NCBI GenBank assembly: GCA_022457155.1
Contig: JAJGOT010000051.1
Coordinates: forward strand, 1,891,001-1,955,000
Direction: 5' to 3'
DNA from: Cladopsammia gracilis
Lineage: Eukaryota; Cnidaria; Anthozoa; Scleractinia; Dendrophylliidae
DNA: 64,000 nucleotides
Made by a program: the position numbers and the translations under genes
Shown here: in pieces, positions 24,724 to 35,111 of the stretch
Layout: each line of letters begins with the position of its first letter
Numbering within the stretch: the first letter of the stretch is position 1
Notes under the pieces: generated by a model
What the model was told of the DNA's origin: nothing
Database searches by the model: none
What the model saw: only the letters and a program-made list of their open reading frames with translations

Positions 24724-24909
24724 GGCCATTTGCACGATGACGTCATTTGGCTACTACTACCAGAATTCATTTCGTTTTTCCTTTCTTATTTAAATTTTGT
24801 AATCCCAGTGCGGTTTAAATAACAATAGCCCTAATTTGCACTACAAAACCGGCAAAAAACTGAAGGATTCTGGTAGTAGTAGTCAAATGACGTCATCGTG
24901 CAAATGGCC
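24724..24909. repeat. 186-bp foldback MITE
   Basis: The arms GGCCATTTGCACGATGACGT followed by CATTTG and CTACTACTACCAGAATTC are mirrored on the right. The flanks TTGCTTG and TTGCGCTTG are similar. The CRE-like TGACGTCA palindrome occurs in both arms. Confidence 0.8.
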
Positions 24910-24960
24910 TATTGCGCTTGCTTTTGTCATGTATCAAACTTTTTTGTTGTTGTTTAAATT

Positions 24961-25118
24961 CAGGGGCGGATCCAGGATTTTGAAATGCGGGGTGAAATTT
25001 TAAATGCAATAGAACCAAAGCCTGGTTGAGGTGTTTGAGGTCAGTGCATCAGAAAGAAAGGGTCTCAGAAAAGGGGGGTGAAACTTCATCCATTTCACCC
25101 CCCCTGGATCCGCCCCTG
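24961..25118. mobile_element. 158-bp hAT-like MITE
   Basis: Inverted ends CAGGGGCGGATCCAGG with the complement at the right end. AAATT occurs on both sides (24956-24960 and 25119-25123). CAGGGGCGGATCC-type ends are common on hAT-like elements in many animals; the expected 8-bp duplication is not clear here. Confidence 0.6.
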
Positions 25119-25477
25119 AAATTGTAAATTAGATGGCGTATCTCTGTCGTTGAAACTATTTATAGTTAACAGAGCAAGGCGGTTTTGGACCACGTTGAAC
25201 TGAAAAGTTAAACTATTATCAATTGCGCTTAGTAATATCAGTAGTGCTTATCCTAGCGTCTCTACTGAAAATTAGGCCAGATTTTTTAACACCATTATTC
25301 TGTCACTTTATCTAGCTTAGTACAGGACAGAAAAAGTCACTTAATAAAAACACACGAGAGTTGCAGCCAAGTTAAAAAAGAAAGAAAAAGAATAAAACCT
25401 AGGCATACCGAGGTTCAATTTCAAACATAAGAGACCTTATAGCTATTCTATTTCTTTTTAGTTGTGATTTAGACAAC
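25119..25477. other. Upstream region of the 25478 gene
   Basis: No exon is seen. At its end, CTATTCTATTTCTTTTTAG followed by TTGTGATTTAGACAACATG looks like a splice acceptor 16 bases before the start codon, suggesting a 5'UTR intron. The upstream donor was not identified. Confidence 0.4.
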
Positions 25478-26026
25478 ATGCATTCTTCTCGGCTGCGAAA
25501 AAGTAAAATATGGTACAACGAGAAGCAGTTTAGAAACGTTATGGCTCTGAACAGGAAAGAGGAAAGTCTGCTGCAACAAAATCTGGAGCAGCTCCGTCTT
25601 GAAGAAAGTTTTCTGCGACGGGAACACGAGAGTAAAATAGTTAAAACGGCTCAGGCTTTGGACACGTACAAAAACAGTGCTCAGACCTTCAGAGGAAAAA
25701 GCACGCCGCTATGTATGAAAAAACCTAAGCCTGAGTTGCTGCAAAGAAGAAGACATTCTCTCGCGCGCTTGCCGACCGCCATCATGAACAGGGCAGCCGA
25801 ATACGACAAGAAAGAAGCTAACAAAGATGTTATATTCGAAATCGAAAACAGTTTCAAGTTTTTGTCGGTCGCCTGGGAAACCAAACCAAGACTCACGTCC
25901 AGTCCCAGCTCTGTAAAGCTGCCGGAGATCGGATGTGCGCATGCTCCTAAGTCTGACTTGAAAGCTGCTTTTCTGCGCAGGCGACACAGTGACGTCACGA
26001 CACGAAATTCAAAGATCCAACACTGA
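25478..26026 (+). CDS. Uncharacterised intronless protein, 182 aa
   Basis: I do not recognise this protein. It is basic, has no signal peptide or membrane segment, and residues 20-62 are rich in Glu, Leu, Gln and Arg with heptad-like spacing (LLQQNLEQLRLEESFLRRE), so a short coiled coil is likely. Two nearly identical basophilic sites occur, RRRHSL (90-95) and RRRHSD (167-172), both matching the RRxS pattern of PKA-like kinases. A middle block with FEIENSFKFLSVAWETKP (120-137) looks structured; the tail is Ser/Pro-rich. The ATG at 25478 follows a likely 3' splice site (CTTTTTAG) by 16 bases. No other exon is needed. Its codon use and length make chance unlikely, but expression is unproven. 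Confidence 0.6.
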   Translation: MHSSRLRKSKIWYNEKQFRNVMALNRKEESLLQQNLEQLRLEESFLRREHESKIVKTAQALDTYKNSAQTFRGKSTPLCMKKPKPELLQRRRHSLARLPTAIMNRAAEYDKKEANKDVIFEIENSFKFLSVAWETKPRLTSSPSSVKLPEIGCAHAPKSDLKAAFLRRRHSDVTTRNSKIQH

Positions 26027-26784
26027 AGCTCGCCACTGCAGTCTTGCAAACATTCCTGAGAACTTTAAGCGAAAAAGTATAAAAACAATGTGATCTGAAC
26101 AAATTACTGTTATAAATGCACAGTAAAAAACTAAACTTGCGAAGCGATACATCAGTAACACAATGGAGCATCATGTGGCGTAAAAATTCTCAACATTTCT
26201 TTATTTTTTGAGAGCCCTGTAAAATATTTTAAATTTTGCGGAATTGCGATCAAAATATTATTCTCAACTTATATTATAATTAATTTTGCTACTCGCTTCC
26301 CACCAAAATCAAAATAAAATTAAAAAAAACACACATAAGGGTGTAGTGTAATGTAGTCTAATCCTTTTAGGGGCCGGGATGAGTTTCCGGGATGAGTTTC
26401 GTAGTGCCTGATCATTATTTTCTAACTGCTCACACAATAACTAGTTGAATAATGACTGCACCTTCAAAATCATTGGCTTCTTATTTCCGTTCTAGTAGTC
26501 CCTGTGCGATGGACAAGCTCCTCTCGCCTCTTCCGAGCGCGCTGGCGATTTTCGCTCCAAGAAAAATAAAATAAAAATTCAAACCTCCAACTGACTGAAA
26601 TGAAAAGTGGCTCAGGTCACTTATGAAAGCTGGTTGTTTAGGAGAGGATTCGGCCATATATTATCATTTAACTTAAAAAGTTGATAGTTTGGTGGTTAAG
26701 TGGGTGCTTACAAGAGATGATCGCGTATGGGAGGTTTCAGCCATAATGATTTGACTGTAGACTGCAAAACTGTCCCCTTTCCTC
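26027..26784. other. 3' flank of the 25478 gene
   Basis: A/T-rich. The AATAAA-like signal AAAATAAAATT near 26310 could end the 25478 transcript, giving a ~290-base 3'UTR. A direct repeat of GGGATGAGTTTC lies at about 26376-26400. Otherwise nothing identifiable. Confidence 0.4.
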
Positions 26785-27450
26785 TTAAGGACGTTCGCGC
26801 TAATTGTTTATGCGCATCCTTACTGCGCATGCAATTCATGTCGCAACGCCATGCTTCGTCATGCACGAGCGCGCGCGCAAGAGAAGAAAACTAAGCACAT
26901 GAGGGATTGGTAGCCGTTGCGTTGACTTTGCTTAGATTTAGCTCGCTTGGATGGTCGGTGACCCCCAATTTTTCTTTGATAGATAATTTTCTTTGCCAAT
27001 TCTCGACAGATTGTGAAAAAATGAGCAAAAAATCAATGTAGGAAGTTTGAATTTTTTCCATTTTTCTACGCGCGCGCCATCGAATCCTGCCAACTTGCGG
27101 CTGTCGGAGTTTGCAAATGCTGTTGTTTAAAGATGAAATTTACTTCAAGGAACGTCACCAGTTGAATTAATTTGCTGAACAGACCTACTCACATAAAATT
27201 TGGGAAAGAAAGTTGCATTTTAGAGATTTATTTGCAATATTTTTAGATTAACAGACATTGGGGTCACATCCCGTAAGGAAGACCAATTTTTCATAATAAG
27301 GGTCGCCTTTCAGATAGCTTATCTCAGAAACGAAGTCGGTGACCCCCTCATTTTTTTTGCATTTCTGACACGAGTAACTCATAACCTAGCTGTAGCAAAA
27401 GTTTTATAAAAAAAATCAATGTTAGAAGATTTTCGCGCGAACGTCCTTAA
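26785..27450. mobile_element. 666-bp TTAA-flanked element
   Basis: The ends TTAAGGACGTTCGCGC and the complement GCGCGAACGTCCTTAA form terminal inverted repeats ending in TTAA, as expected for piggyBac-type target duplication. The interior has no transposase and contains two diverged copies of GGTGACCCCCAATTTTT-like sequence in one orientation. Confidence 0.65.
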
Positions 27451-27960
27451 GCTCGAGGGAGGCGCAAAGCGCAGACACTCGCGAGCGCCGAGCCTCACGC
27501 GCGATCCTCGCGCGCCCATTCTCTGCATTCAGACTTGCTCCAGTCTCTTTTCCCCTGATTCAGCTATCTCAGCCTTTTTTTGGTGGACACACGCAAAAAT
27601 AAGCACTGTTTTGCAGTCTAATTTGGCTGAAAAAAAAATCGGTATTTCAGAGAAAGTGATCGCTGAGAAGAGGTGGTCGCTTACGAGACGTCACGGTCGT
27701 ACATGGAGTTGTATTTCATGAATGCGGATGTGATAATCAATTATGGTTCTTGAGTGTGGAATACCAATATTTTCTATTACTGCATCGGAGAATTAAACGG
27801 ATCACATTTTTATTCATATCGATTTCAAATCTTAACAGTGTACAATAAAAAGAAAAACATTTAAAAAAATACCAGAACTGGTACAAATTTCGTGTTGGCA
27901 ACTTTAGTCCTGTCAAATAATAGCGGAAATAATATTAACATAGTAGTAGTTGCATAGTAA

Positions 27961-28232
27961 AGCTTGGTTCCCACCAGCGCGTAAGCGGAATCGGAATCGT
28001 AAGAACCTTACGATCTAGTGGAAATCAAAACGACGGAAGCGGATAGTAAGCGACGGAAGCAGAAGCGGAATCGGAAGAAAAAGGAAACCTTTTGATCCTT
28101 CCGATTCCGATTCCGTCGAGCTTCCGATTCCGATTGCGATTGCGATTTTTAATTTACACTAGAACGTAAGGCTCCTTACGCTTCCGACTCCGACTCCGCT
28201 TCCGATTACGTCGCTAGTGGGAACCAGCCCTA
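27961..28232. mobile_element. 272-bp foldback MITE rich in GGAATCGG motifs
   Basis: Inverted ends (AGCTTGGTTCCCACCAGCG against CGCTAGTGGGAACCAGCCC). Short direct motifs GGAATCGGAA and CTTCCGATTCCG fill the arms, and CTTACG motifs pair across the centre. Flanking TAA-like bases suggest a Harbinger-type 3-bp duplication, but the left side is imperfect. Confidence 0.65.
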
Positions 28233-28935
28233 ACTGATTTTCTGTGGACATTCCAACGCATTTCAAACTTTTTATTGCGACCCGCCCTCTCCATTAGCCC
28301 TCTTAAGATTGTGCTCGACAACTTTTAAACAACTTTTGGCGTCTAGAGCAACTTTTAATTTGCAGTTCTAGAAACCTCGAACAAATTTCGCCTTTCTGAG
28401 CAACTTTTGAGCAAATTATAAGTTTACAGCACATTTCAAGCACGAAAAGTGAAAAATTTGATAGAAAATTTCAATTTATGAGAAATTATTAATTTTTATC
28501 AAGATCGTTTGAACAAAGGAGGAGCGCCCTCTGTGGCAGATTTTAAGTTGAAGGTTTCTAGATGTTTAGCTCATTTTTGAATTTCTGTATACATATTTTT
28601 GCATTTTTGTATATATTTATAGGCTTATAGGTAGTTTAGGGTTTCCTCCTAGAATGGTGCTGCGGCACTTTTTGAGGATTTTTTCCCTTTTTAAAACTTT
28701 TCTTTGTACTAATTCGTTGTACTCTTGTTGTTAAAATAGAGTTTGAATATAAATAAATTACCTGTCACTTGATAACACGTCAAATGAACCGTAAGTTATG
28801 TTCCGTACTGTCCTTAAAATGCGCCTATATTTGCGAGGAACTTTTTTAAGCTTAAAGTTTCAAGCAGTTTTTTTAACCGATATTAGCAATTATTGAGAAG
28901 GACGAAAACTAAAGCTTTAATTAACGTTTGTATGA

Positions 28936-29102
28936 TATACACCTAATTCAATAAAGGTTGCTTTGGCAGTTGGTCATTGGTAATTGGGAATTGGCATTTG
29001 GCATACGGAACACAATACAATGCTTCGCTTGAGTGACCGCCAAACAATAGCTTCCCAATGCCCAATTACCAATGACCAAAGCAACCTTTATTGAATTAGG
29101 TA
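28936..29102. repeat. 167-bp foldback element
   Basis: ACCTAATTCAATAAAGGTTG followed by CTTTGG and TTGGTCATTGGTAATTGGG, mirrored at the right (CCCAATTACCAATGACC, then AAAGCAACC). The centre is single-copy. Confidence 0.8.
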
Positions 29103-29598
29103 TATAAAAATCATGAAATTCAGGTAGCAATTTTAGAAAATTAATTTAGGTAGCAAATTTGGACTTTTGGCAAATTTTTAGCCCCTTTTTGGCATTCTAG
29201 GGAGCAACTCTTTAACATTTTACGTGCACAAATGAAACAGGCCTACTCTCTACCCTACCCTGTTTAGTAGGCGACGCGCGCGCGAGGGGCACGCGCAAAA
29301 GGGCCTTCCCCTCGTGTGCGCGTCTTTGAAATTGTGCTACGACGTAAGCATTCTTCAGTAATGATGATAAGAAAAAAGAAACAAGAAATTCTGATAATAT
29401 CAGTTTTCTTAATTATTGCGTTCAATTTATCTTTTGACCCGATCAGCGCTAACTACGACTCGAATTGCAACAATAAGTACAAGCATAATACACGCGTACC
29501 TAAAAAAGCCATTGGTTAGTTCAGTTTTTGTCCTATCTTCTGTCACGCAATGGCATTGTCGCGTTGTTTGACAGATGGAGAGCTTCAAACCTGTACTA

Positions 29599-29867
29599 TA
29601 GTGGAGCCCCGATATAACGAACCTCTTTATAACGAAGACCCCGGTATAACGATGGCGATATTCTTCAGCCCGGTTATAGTAAAATGTATGGAAAAAAACT
29701 GGAGGCCATAATTAATTAATTTCCCGAGAAAAAGGAATCTAAAAATAGTCCAATCAAAGTTGCTCGCTCTGCGTTATGGGCTCTTAAATAAGCCGATAAA
29801 CGAACTTCTTTTATAACTAACCCTTTTTCACATACCCTTGGCATTTGTTTTATCGGGGTTCCACTTA
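29599..29867. mobile_element. Pogo/Tigger-like MITE in the gene M 3' region
   Basis: The left end TAGTGGAGCCCCGATATAAC and the right end (TATCGGGGTTCCACTTATA) are inverted and related to the ends of the 20.4-24.0 kb element. It lies 55 bp past the stop codon of gene M, so it probably forms part of the transcript's 3'UTR. Confidence 0.65.
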
Positions 29868-29921
29868 TACGGCCTTCGAGTTTCAATGTTTAAAATCACG
29901 TTTTATATGGAGTCAGTCCGT

Positions 29922-30361
29922 TTAGATGTACCAAGCAAAAACATCAACGCATGTCTGACCGTCGTTGTCCTCTTCGCTGACGTTTTGCAGATCCTCTCCA
30001 TACCACAGATGAAGTTCTTGGTTCTGGCGGAGAAAATCTGGGTGTGCGAAATCGTGGAACACGAGAAAGTCAGAGTTGGGCTCGAAGCCGGGGAGCGCGT
30101 ACCACGTGGTCATCGACTCCTTGCCAATGAATTCTTCCCGCGGATACAGGACCCGTTTGGACTGGGTAGTGATGAAGGTTCCCAGGGAAGTCGAGCAGCC
30201 CCATCTGCTGTACGATGATGTAGTGTTGCATCTAATCTCACCGGATTTGTACTCGAGTTTGAAGGCTGCTACAAAACCCTCCATGTTCAAAGTGAAGCTT
30301 CCCGGTTGTTCTCCCTTGGCATCGAAGCACACGTGTTTTTGGTTCAGTTTATGCCATCTGT
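29922..30361 (-). CDS. Gene M exon 2 (mature domain)
   Basis: The acceptor TTGTTTCAG ends at 30362; the stop TAA is at 29922-29924. It encodes 145 residues. The frame is also open through the acceptor into the intron, but that stretch lacks the signal peptide and is intronic. Confidence 0.8.
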
Positions 30362-31002
30362 CTGAAACAAAGAAAGCGTGATTAATCATAGTTTTTACTT
30401 CCCCAAACACTAATTTGACAAGAGGCTGCAAGCAGCCTATACTCATGTGCATGCGTAAGAAAGTTTTATGATATAATTTAAACATGATAAGAAGACGTTC
30501 GACATGGAGAAGAGTTAATCCTTTCATTCAGTCATCGTTCCTGCAAACCACGTTGATTACCATTGAATGCTTTGTAAATAAAGGCTGTACCACAATGAAG
30601 CCAGTGATTCTTTTAAGTCTTATATATACCTAACGTGAAAATTAGCAATGTAAGTAGGGTTGTAGGAGATGCTGTCGTGATACTTCAGTAACGCTGTTTT
30701 ACCGGAAGTCACTAAACAGGAAGTCTATGAACCGGAAGTGCACAATTTAAAATATGAGTGCATAAATTTGCATGCAAAATCGTGACACGAAGAAAAACGG
30801 AAAGCGAATTTTAACTCGTGCCGCTTCGCGCATGAGTAAAAAAGATACAATTAAGATTAACGAGATACACATGCTTTACGATTTCAAGTTAGAACAACCT
30901 TGTACAGTACAATGCCATTTTTGGCTACTTGAGATCGATTTTAAGAAATTATAATAATAATCTCGTCAACGCAATATTCATTTGAATGGTGTTATGGCAC
31001 TG

Positions 31003-31089
<87 letters not shown>

Positions 31090-31397
31090 TAGTAGTAGTA
31101 GTAGTAGTAGTAGCAGTAGCAGTAGTAGTAGCAGTAGTAGTAGCGGTAGTAGTAGTAGTAGTAGTAGAGTGATTTTACTTCATCTGTGAAACACTATCTA
31201 ACAATTAGTGTGTGATAGTCCAAATTAAACAAAAAGAAACAATGGAATTATGGTCTAATAGTGCGTACTATTCTACTAACTATTTCACAGATGAAGTAAA
31301 ATCACTCTAGTAGATCTTTATTTAAACTCGGTTAAAAATCTTCAGTTATACTAATAGTATTTTAATTACAATCATTTATAAAAATGAAAATAACTAT

Positions 31398-31434
<37 letters not shown>

Positions 31435-31461
31435 TGTTTCAAGTGCGCGGTTGATTTCCTC

Positions 31462-31495
<34 letters not shown>

Positions 31496-34400
31496 TTTTC
31501 ACAGTAAGGCACCGCTATAGCCAAAGCTACGTTTCAAATAATCGGTACGCGGCTTGGGTAAGTTTAACTTAGGGAAAGAATCACGCAGGTCATAGTCTGT
31601 GTGTCGCTCACTGAATAAATCATGCAGTCATACCACAGATTGTATTTAACGGTAGTGTCTTGTGGTCGTAAATCAACCTCGTTCCCAGGGTCTCTTATCT
31701 TCCCGCCCTCTCTCGCTCCAGGGGACGGGAAGATGAGAGACCCTGGGAACGAGGTTGGTCGTAAATCTGAACTACAAGAGGTATGTAAGTGGGCTATAAT
31801 CGAAACATCTGCGTATCGTTCTCGGTAATTTTCGGAAGACTTCGGTTATTTTCCAAAAATTTAGAATGACCTTCGGATAAACATCGAACATTTTCGGAAT
31901 GTCTTCGGTAAATTGTCGGTAGACTTTGGAAAATTCGGAATTGTCGGAAATCTTCCGAAGACCTTCAAAGGTTCTGACAAAGTTATAAAGGTAGGGAATA
32001 ATAGTTATTAACATATAAAATATCAGCAAAACCACAGCGACAAACCGTTGAGTGCTGCCGGATCTCCCAGTTGTAGACCTGGATCAGTACAATAATTACT
32101 TGTATAAAATCAGAAAACGGCAAACTGATCCTTACGGCAAGGCGATGAAGGAGTAAATAAAAGAATAAAACAAAATTTATATTTAGGGCAAATTCGTTTA
32201 AACATAAATTTTGTTTTATTCTTTTATTTACTCCTTCATCGCCTTGTCGTAAGGATCAGTTTCCCGTTTTCTGATTTTATACAATGATAGTTATGCAATG
32301 GTTGCGAGCGGTATATTTGGTCAGTCAAAACGTTAAAATTTTGCAATAAACCGGTCAAAACTCGAAGAATAGAAAAATCATTCAACTGACGGATAGCAAT
32401 AAAGGCCTAGAAAAATCCCCATGCGGTTAGTTTTGTAGCTATTGAGAAATCCTTTGTCTCGAACACCAGCGCGTCAGGTGAAGGCGTCCTATAAGTGGCA
32501 GAAACTGATTTAAGGCAGCATATAAAAGCAGGAAAACATACGAAAAAAGTCAAATTACTGTTTTCCCTAACAAAAATCAAACTTAACTAAGGGGCCGACC
32601 TTTCTACTTCTGGGGTGGGGGGGGGGGGGAAGGGGGGGGGGGGGGGAGGCATATGCGTAAGAAAAAATTCCTGCACAAGGCTATCGTCCCAAAAAAAATT
32701 CATGCACGTACAGTGGGCTGGAAAAAATTCTGGCAAGATGTTCCCAAGGTTGACACATTGAACTTTATCAGCTGACTGTTCAAAGATTTCAGCATCTGGA
32801 CTTGGGTTAGAGGGATTCAAAGCACACTAATGTGACCCCTCAGATGGCTTTTTCTTTACATTTATAGCACTTGTGGTTACCAATCTTGGTACATTTTTTT
32901 TTTGTCAAATTCAAGATCTCGGTTGGTGTTGTTATTTGAAGAACAAAGTTTTAAGTCCACTCTAAATTAAGGATGCCAGAATAGCTGTTCGAACATGTAT
33001 TAAACTTTATTAATATTTTGTGATTTGCAAAGACTATGAAACAATCACTTAAATTGTCAGTCTTTAATAGTCAGATAAACTCAAAAGAACATATTTATAT
33101 ATTAAACTCTAATAACTGCTATTACACTTAAAATATCTATTCCAAAAAATCACTCTACTATAGGCTGTGTTTTCACTAGGACAATTTTAGCTAGATGAAG
33201 TCAGAAAAGTCCGGAAATACAGTGAAAACACTTTGTCTAGTTTTTAGCGAGTTAACAATGCCAACTGTTTTCACAAGGAAAAACAACGGGTTTTCTCGCC
33301 TTGGCGACAGGAAACTCATGCAGAGCTATACTACCTCGCAAGATGGTTTAACTTGTCCCGACAAATACCGCAGCCAATCGCATCGCGTGTAGTGACAGAT
33401 GCCTGCCAAACAATCTGGCAAAATTATTTTCCAGACGCTCGCCTCGTGGTTCTTTCGCAACAAAACCTTGTATGCTTGTATTAACATCGCTGACGAATTG
33501 CAAAACACTTCCCAATTCTTTCGCCGTTTTACAATTTAAAGTGCTAAAGCGCTTCCTCTCCCGCCATTTTTGAAAGTTGCGCGGGATTTGTAATTTCAAT
33601 CTTCCAAGTTATTAGTGGCTTAAAATTTCCCAGTAAAAACAGATGTCATGTTTAACTAGCTAATGTCGGTCTGTAAACAAACACCTAGGAAGAATGTTCA
33701 GCTAGTTAATCGGCCTAGTGAAAACACAGCCAAAGGTCCTATATTTTAATAGATATCCTCTTTCTTCTTGGACAATTAAAATTTGGTCACCTTTCTAAAA
33801 TAATTATATAAAATGTGGTGCAGCTGCAAACAGTAACTTGATATACATGTAGATATATATTTTCTCCATTCAGGCAAATAATTGCAGGATTTAATAGTTT
33901 TAGGTTTAATACACCAGCCATTTAATTATGTTTTGTGTATTAGCCATGTCCAGGATAAGTGTCTGTCGGGTTTAGATGTATAAAACTGATCATTGAAATC
34001 AACGTAAAATATTGTTGTCGCCAAATGGTTTTAAAATTTGATAAATAAAATCCAGAGCTGCATTTACATTCAGTGTTAAAGTAAATGTACTGTATTGTAA
34101 AGGTCAGTCAAAAACTCAGATAAAAATTGATATATTTGTTCAAAGATTATTTCGCAGATCCTTTATAATTTGATTTATGATGGAATGCCTACTTTTCCAA
34201 CCCCATCCACACACCAAAAAAAATTCATGCAGAATGTTGGAGGTAGAAAAAATATCATGCAAGCACATACCCCAAGAAAAAAAAATTCGTTGTGGATGAA
34301 GGTGTTGAAAAAAAAATTCATGCCTATACCAAAACACCCAACCCCACCAGAAGCAAAATGGTCGGCCCCTAATGACCTTTTGTTTAAGTTATTTTATTTT

Positions 34401-35111
34401 TAGATTTTGAACCAAAAATAAAACAGTCCGAGTTCGGTTCTTTTTTATGTGACTTGTTACGTAATGCTCAAGATTTTCTTTATCAGTTATGAAAGCTGTA
34501 GATAATTACTGCTGTAAATTTATTAAAATGAAGGCACGTAATGCGCTAATCATCAAAGAAAATATGTTGGACGAATAAGCTTTCACTCAACTGAGGCTGG
34601 CCATGTTAACTGCAGGTTAACTGTTAACCGTCACGCTTATGTTGCGCTTACCGGCTACGTGATCAAAGCAATTTTAGTTTTGTTATTACAGAAGAACCTC
34701 TACTTTGGACACTTCTCCTGGTCCCGGCAGGCAAAACGCTCATATAATCTTTGTAATTATCAGCTGCTATTTTAAATGAGGGACAATTTCCAATGCACTG
34801 ATCAAAGCAAGCATTTTACAGTTTTGAAGTACATTTTAAAGTCGTTTGGAGACATCACGAGGCCATATCTTTCAAAGTAGAGGCGACAAAGAAAGAAAAG
34901 GTTTTTTTTTTTAGAAAAACTTACTTGGTTTCTTAGGGCACATCATCTGCATGCCTTGCCTCAGAGAACCAGCTTCTTCCTGTAGCAAGTTTCGAAGTTG
35001 TTTTTGTTGTCCATCGGAGAATTTATGGCACTTGCAACAGTTTGGTGCTGCCGCTGATAAATTGAGAAACAGTGTCACAAATGCGCACAGCACGACAAGC
35101 GAACACTTCAT
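29922..35111 (-). CDS. Secreted WYGED-motif protein, gene M (two exons, 208 aa)
   Basis: I join 35111-34925 to 30361-29922. Exon 1 gives a classical signal peptide (MKCSLVVLCAFVTLFLNLSA) and a short Cys-rich part (NCCKCHK). Its donor CCAA|GTAAGT is in phase 1. Exon 2 opens after CTTTCTTTGTTTCAG with two bases that complete an Asn codon, then RWHKLNQ. The mature domain holds VCF, RCN, WGCS and TCV cysteines and ends LWYGEDLQNVSEE, GQTCVDVFAWYI. NTT and NVS are possible glycosylation sites. The same layout, intron phase and motifs are found in gene P at 43316-47269, so both belong to one secreted family. I cannot name the family; I believe similar uncharacterised proteins occur in other cnidarians. 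The 4.56 kb intron holds a microsatellite and several transposons. Confidence 0.75.
31002..31166 (+). repeat. (GTA)n microsatellite
   Basis: About 165 bp of GTA units with a few GCA interruptions, in the gene M intron. It ends where the 141-bp TA-flanked MITE (31167-31307) is inserted; the array motif TAGTAG resumes for a few bases after the MITE. Confidence 0.95.
31167..31307. mobile_element. 141-bp TA-flanked MITE, copy 2
   Basis: Same length and nearly the same sequence as 22210-22350; ends GAGTGATTTTACTTCATCTG. It is inserted at a TA of the (GTA)n array, which shows recent movement. Confidence 0.85.
31675..31756. mobile_element. 82-bp palindromic MITE with long target duplication
   Basis: The arms AACCTCGTTCCCAGGGTCTC and the complement, then a CTTCCCG stem, are nearly perfect with a ~22-base loop. 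Exact flanking direct repeats GGTCGTAAATC (31664-31674 and 31757-31767) fit a 9-11 bp duplication, as in Mutator-like elements. A decayed relative may lie at 56555-56612. Confidence 0.8.
32101..32284. repeat. 184-bp foldback element
   Basis: The arms TGTATAAAATCAGAAAACGG, then CTGATCCTTACG and GGCGATGAAGGAGTAAATAA, are mirrored almost exactly; the loop is about 25 bases. Confidence 0.85.
32591..34369. mobile_element. 1.8 kb Harbinger-like element in the gene M intron
   Basis: The ends GGGGCCGACC at the left and GGTCGGCCCC at the right, with flanking TAA on both sides (32588-32590 and 34370-34372). Subterminal CTTCTGG and CCAGAAG also pair. A G-run with few interruptions (32617-32647) lies just inside the left end. 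No transposase is visible. It contains a nested MITE at 33163-33731. Confidence 0.7.
33163..33731. mobile_element. 569-bp MITE nested in the 32591-34369 element
   Basis: Inverted ends GGCTGTGTTTTCACTAGG and CCTAGTGAAAACACAGCC are perfect over 18 bases. GCTAG motifs repeat near both ends. Target duplication unclear. Short open frames inside are not credible genes. Confidence 0.8.
34925..35111 (-). CDS. Gene M exon 1 (signal peptide)
   Basis: 62 codons plus one base. The ATG is at 35109-35111; the donor GTAAGTTT begins at 34924. Upstream, TTTTAAAAG at about 35228-35236 is a possible TATA-like box 120 bases before the ATG. Confidence 0.75.

Larger units (their letters stand above)
27451..29598. 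other. Repeat-rich intergenic region
   Basis: 27451-27540 is GC-rich with GCGCGAG motifs. 27961-28232 and 28936-29102 are foldback MITEs. 28310-28450 and 29120-29215 carry GAGCAACTTTT motifs, the reverse of those at 16655-17050, so the foldback at 28936 may be inserted in a larger copy of that repeat. No exon is recognised. Confidence 0.5.

Noticed and set aside
33195..33599. Open frames on both strands in the gene M intron
   Set aside because: They lie inside the MITE at 33163-33731 and share no transposase motif.
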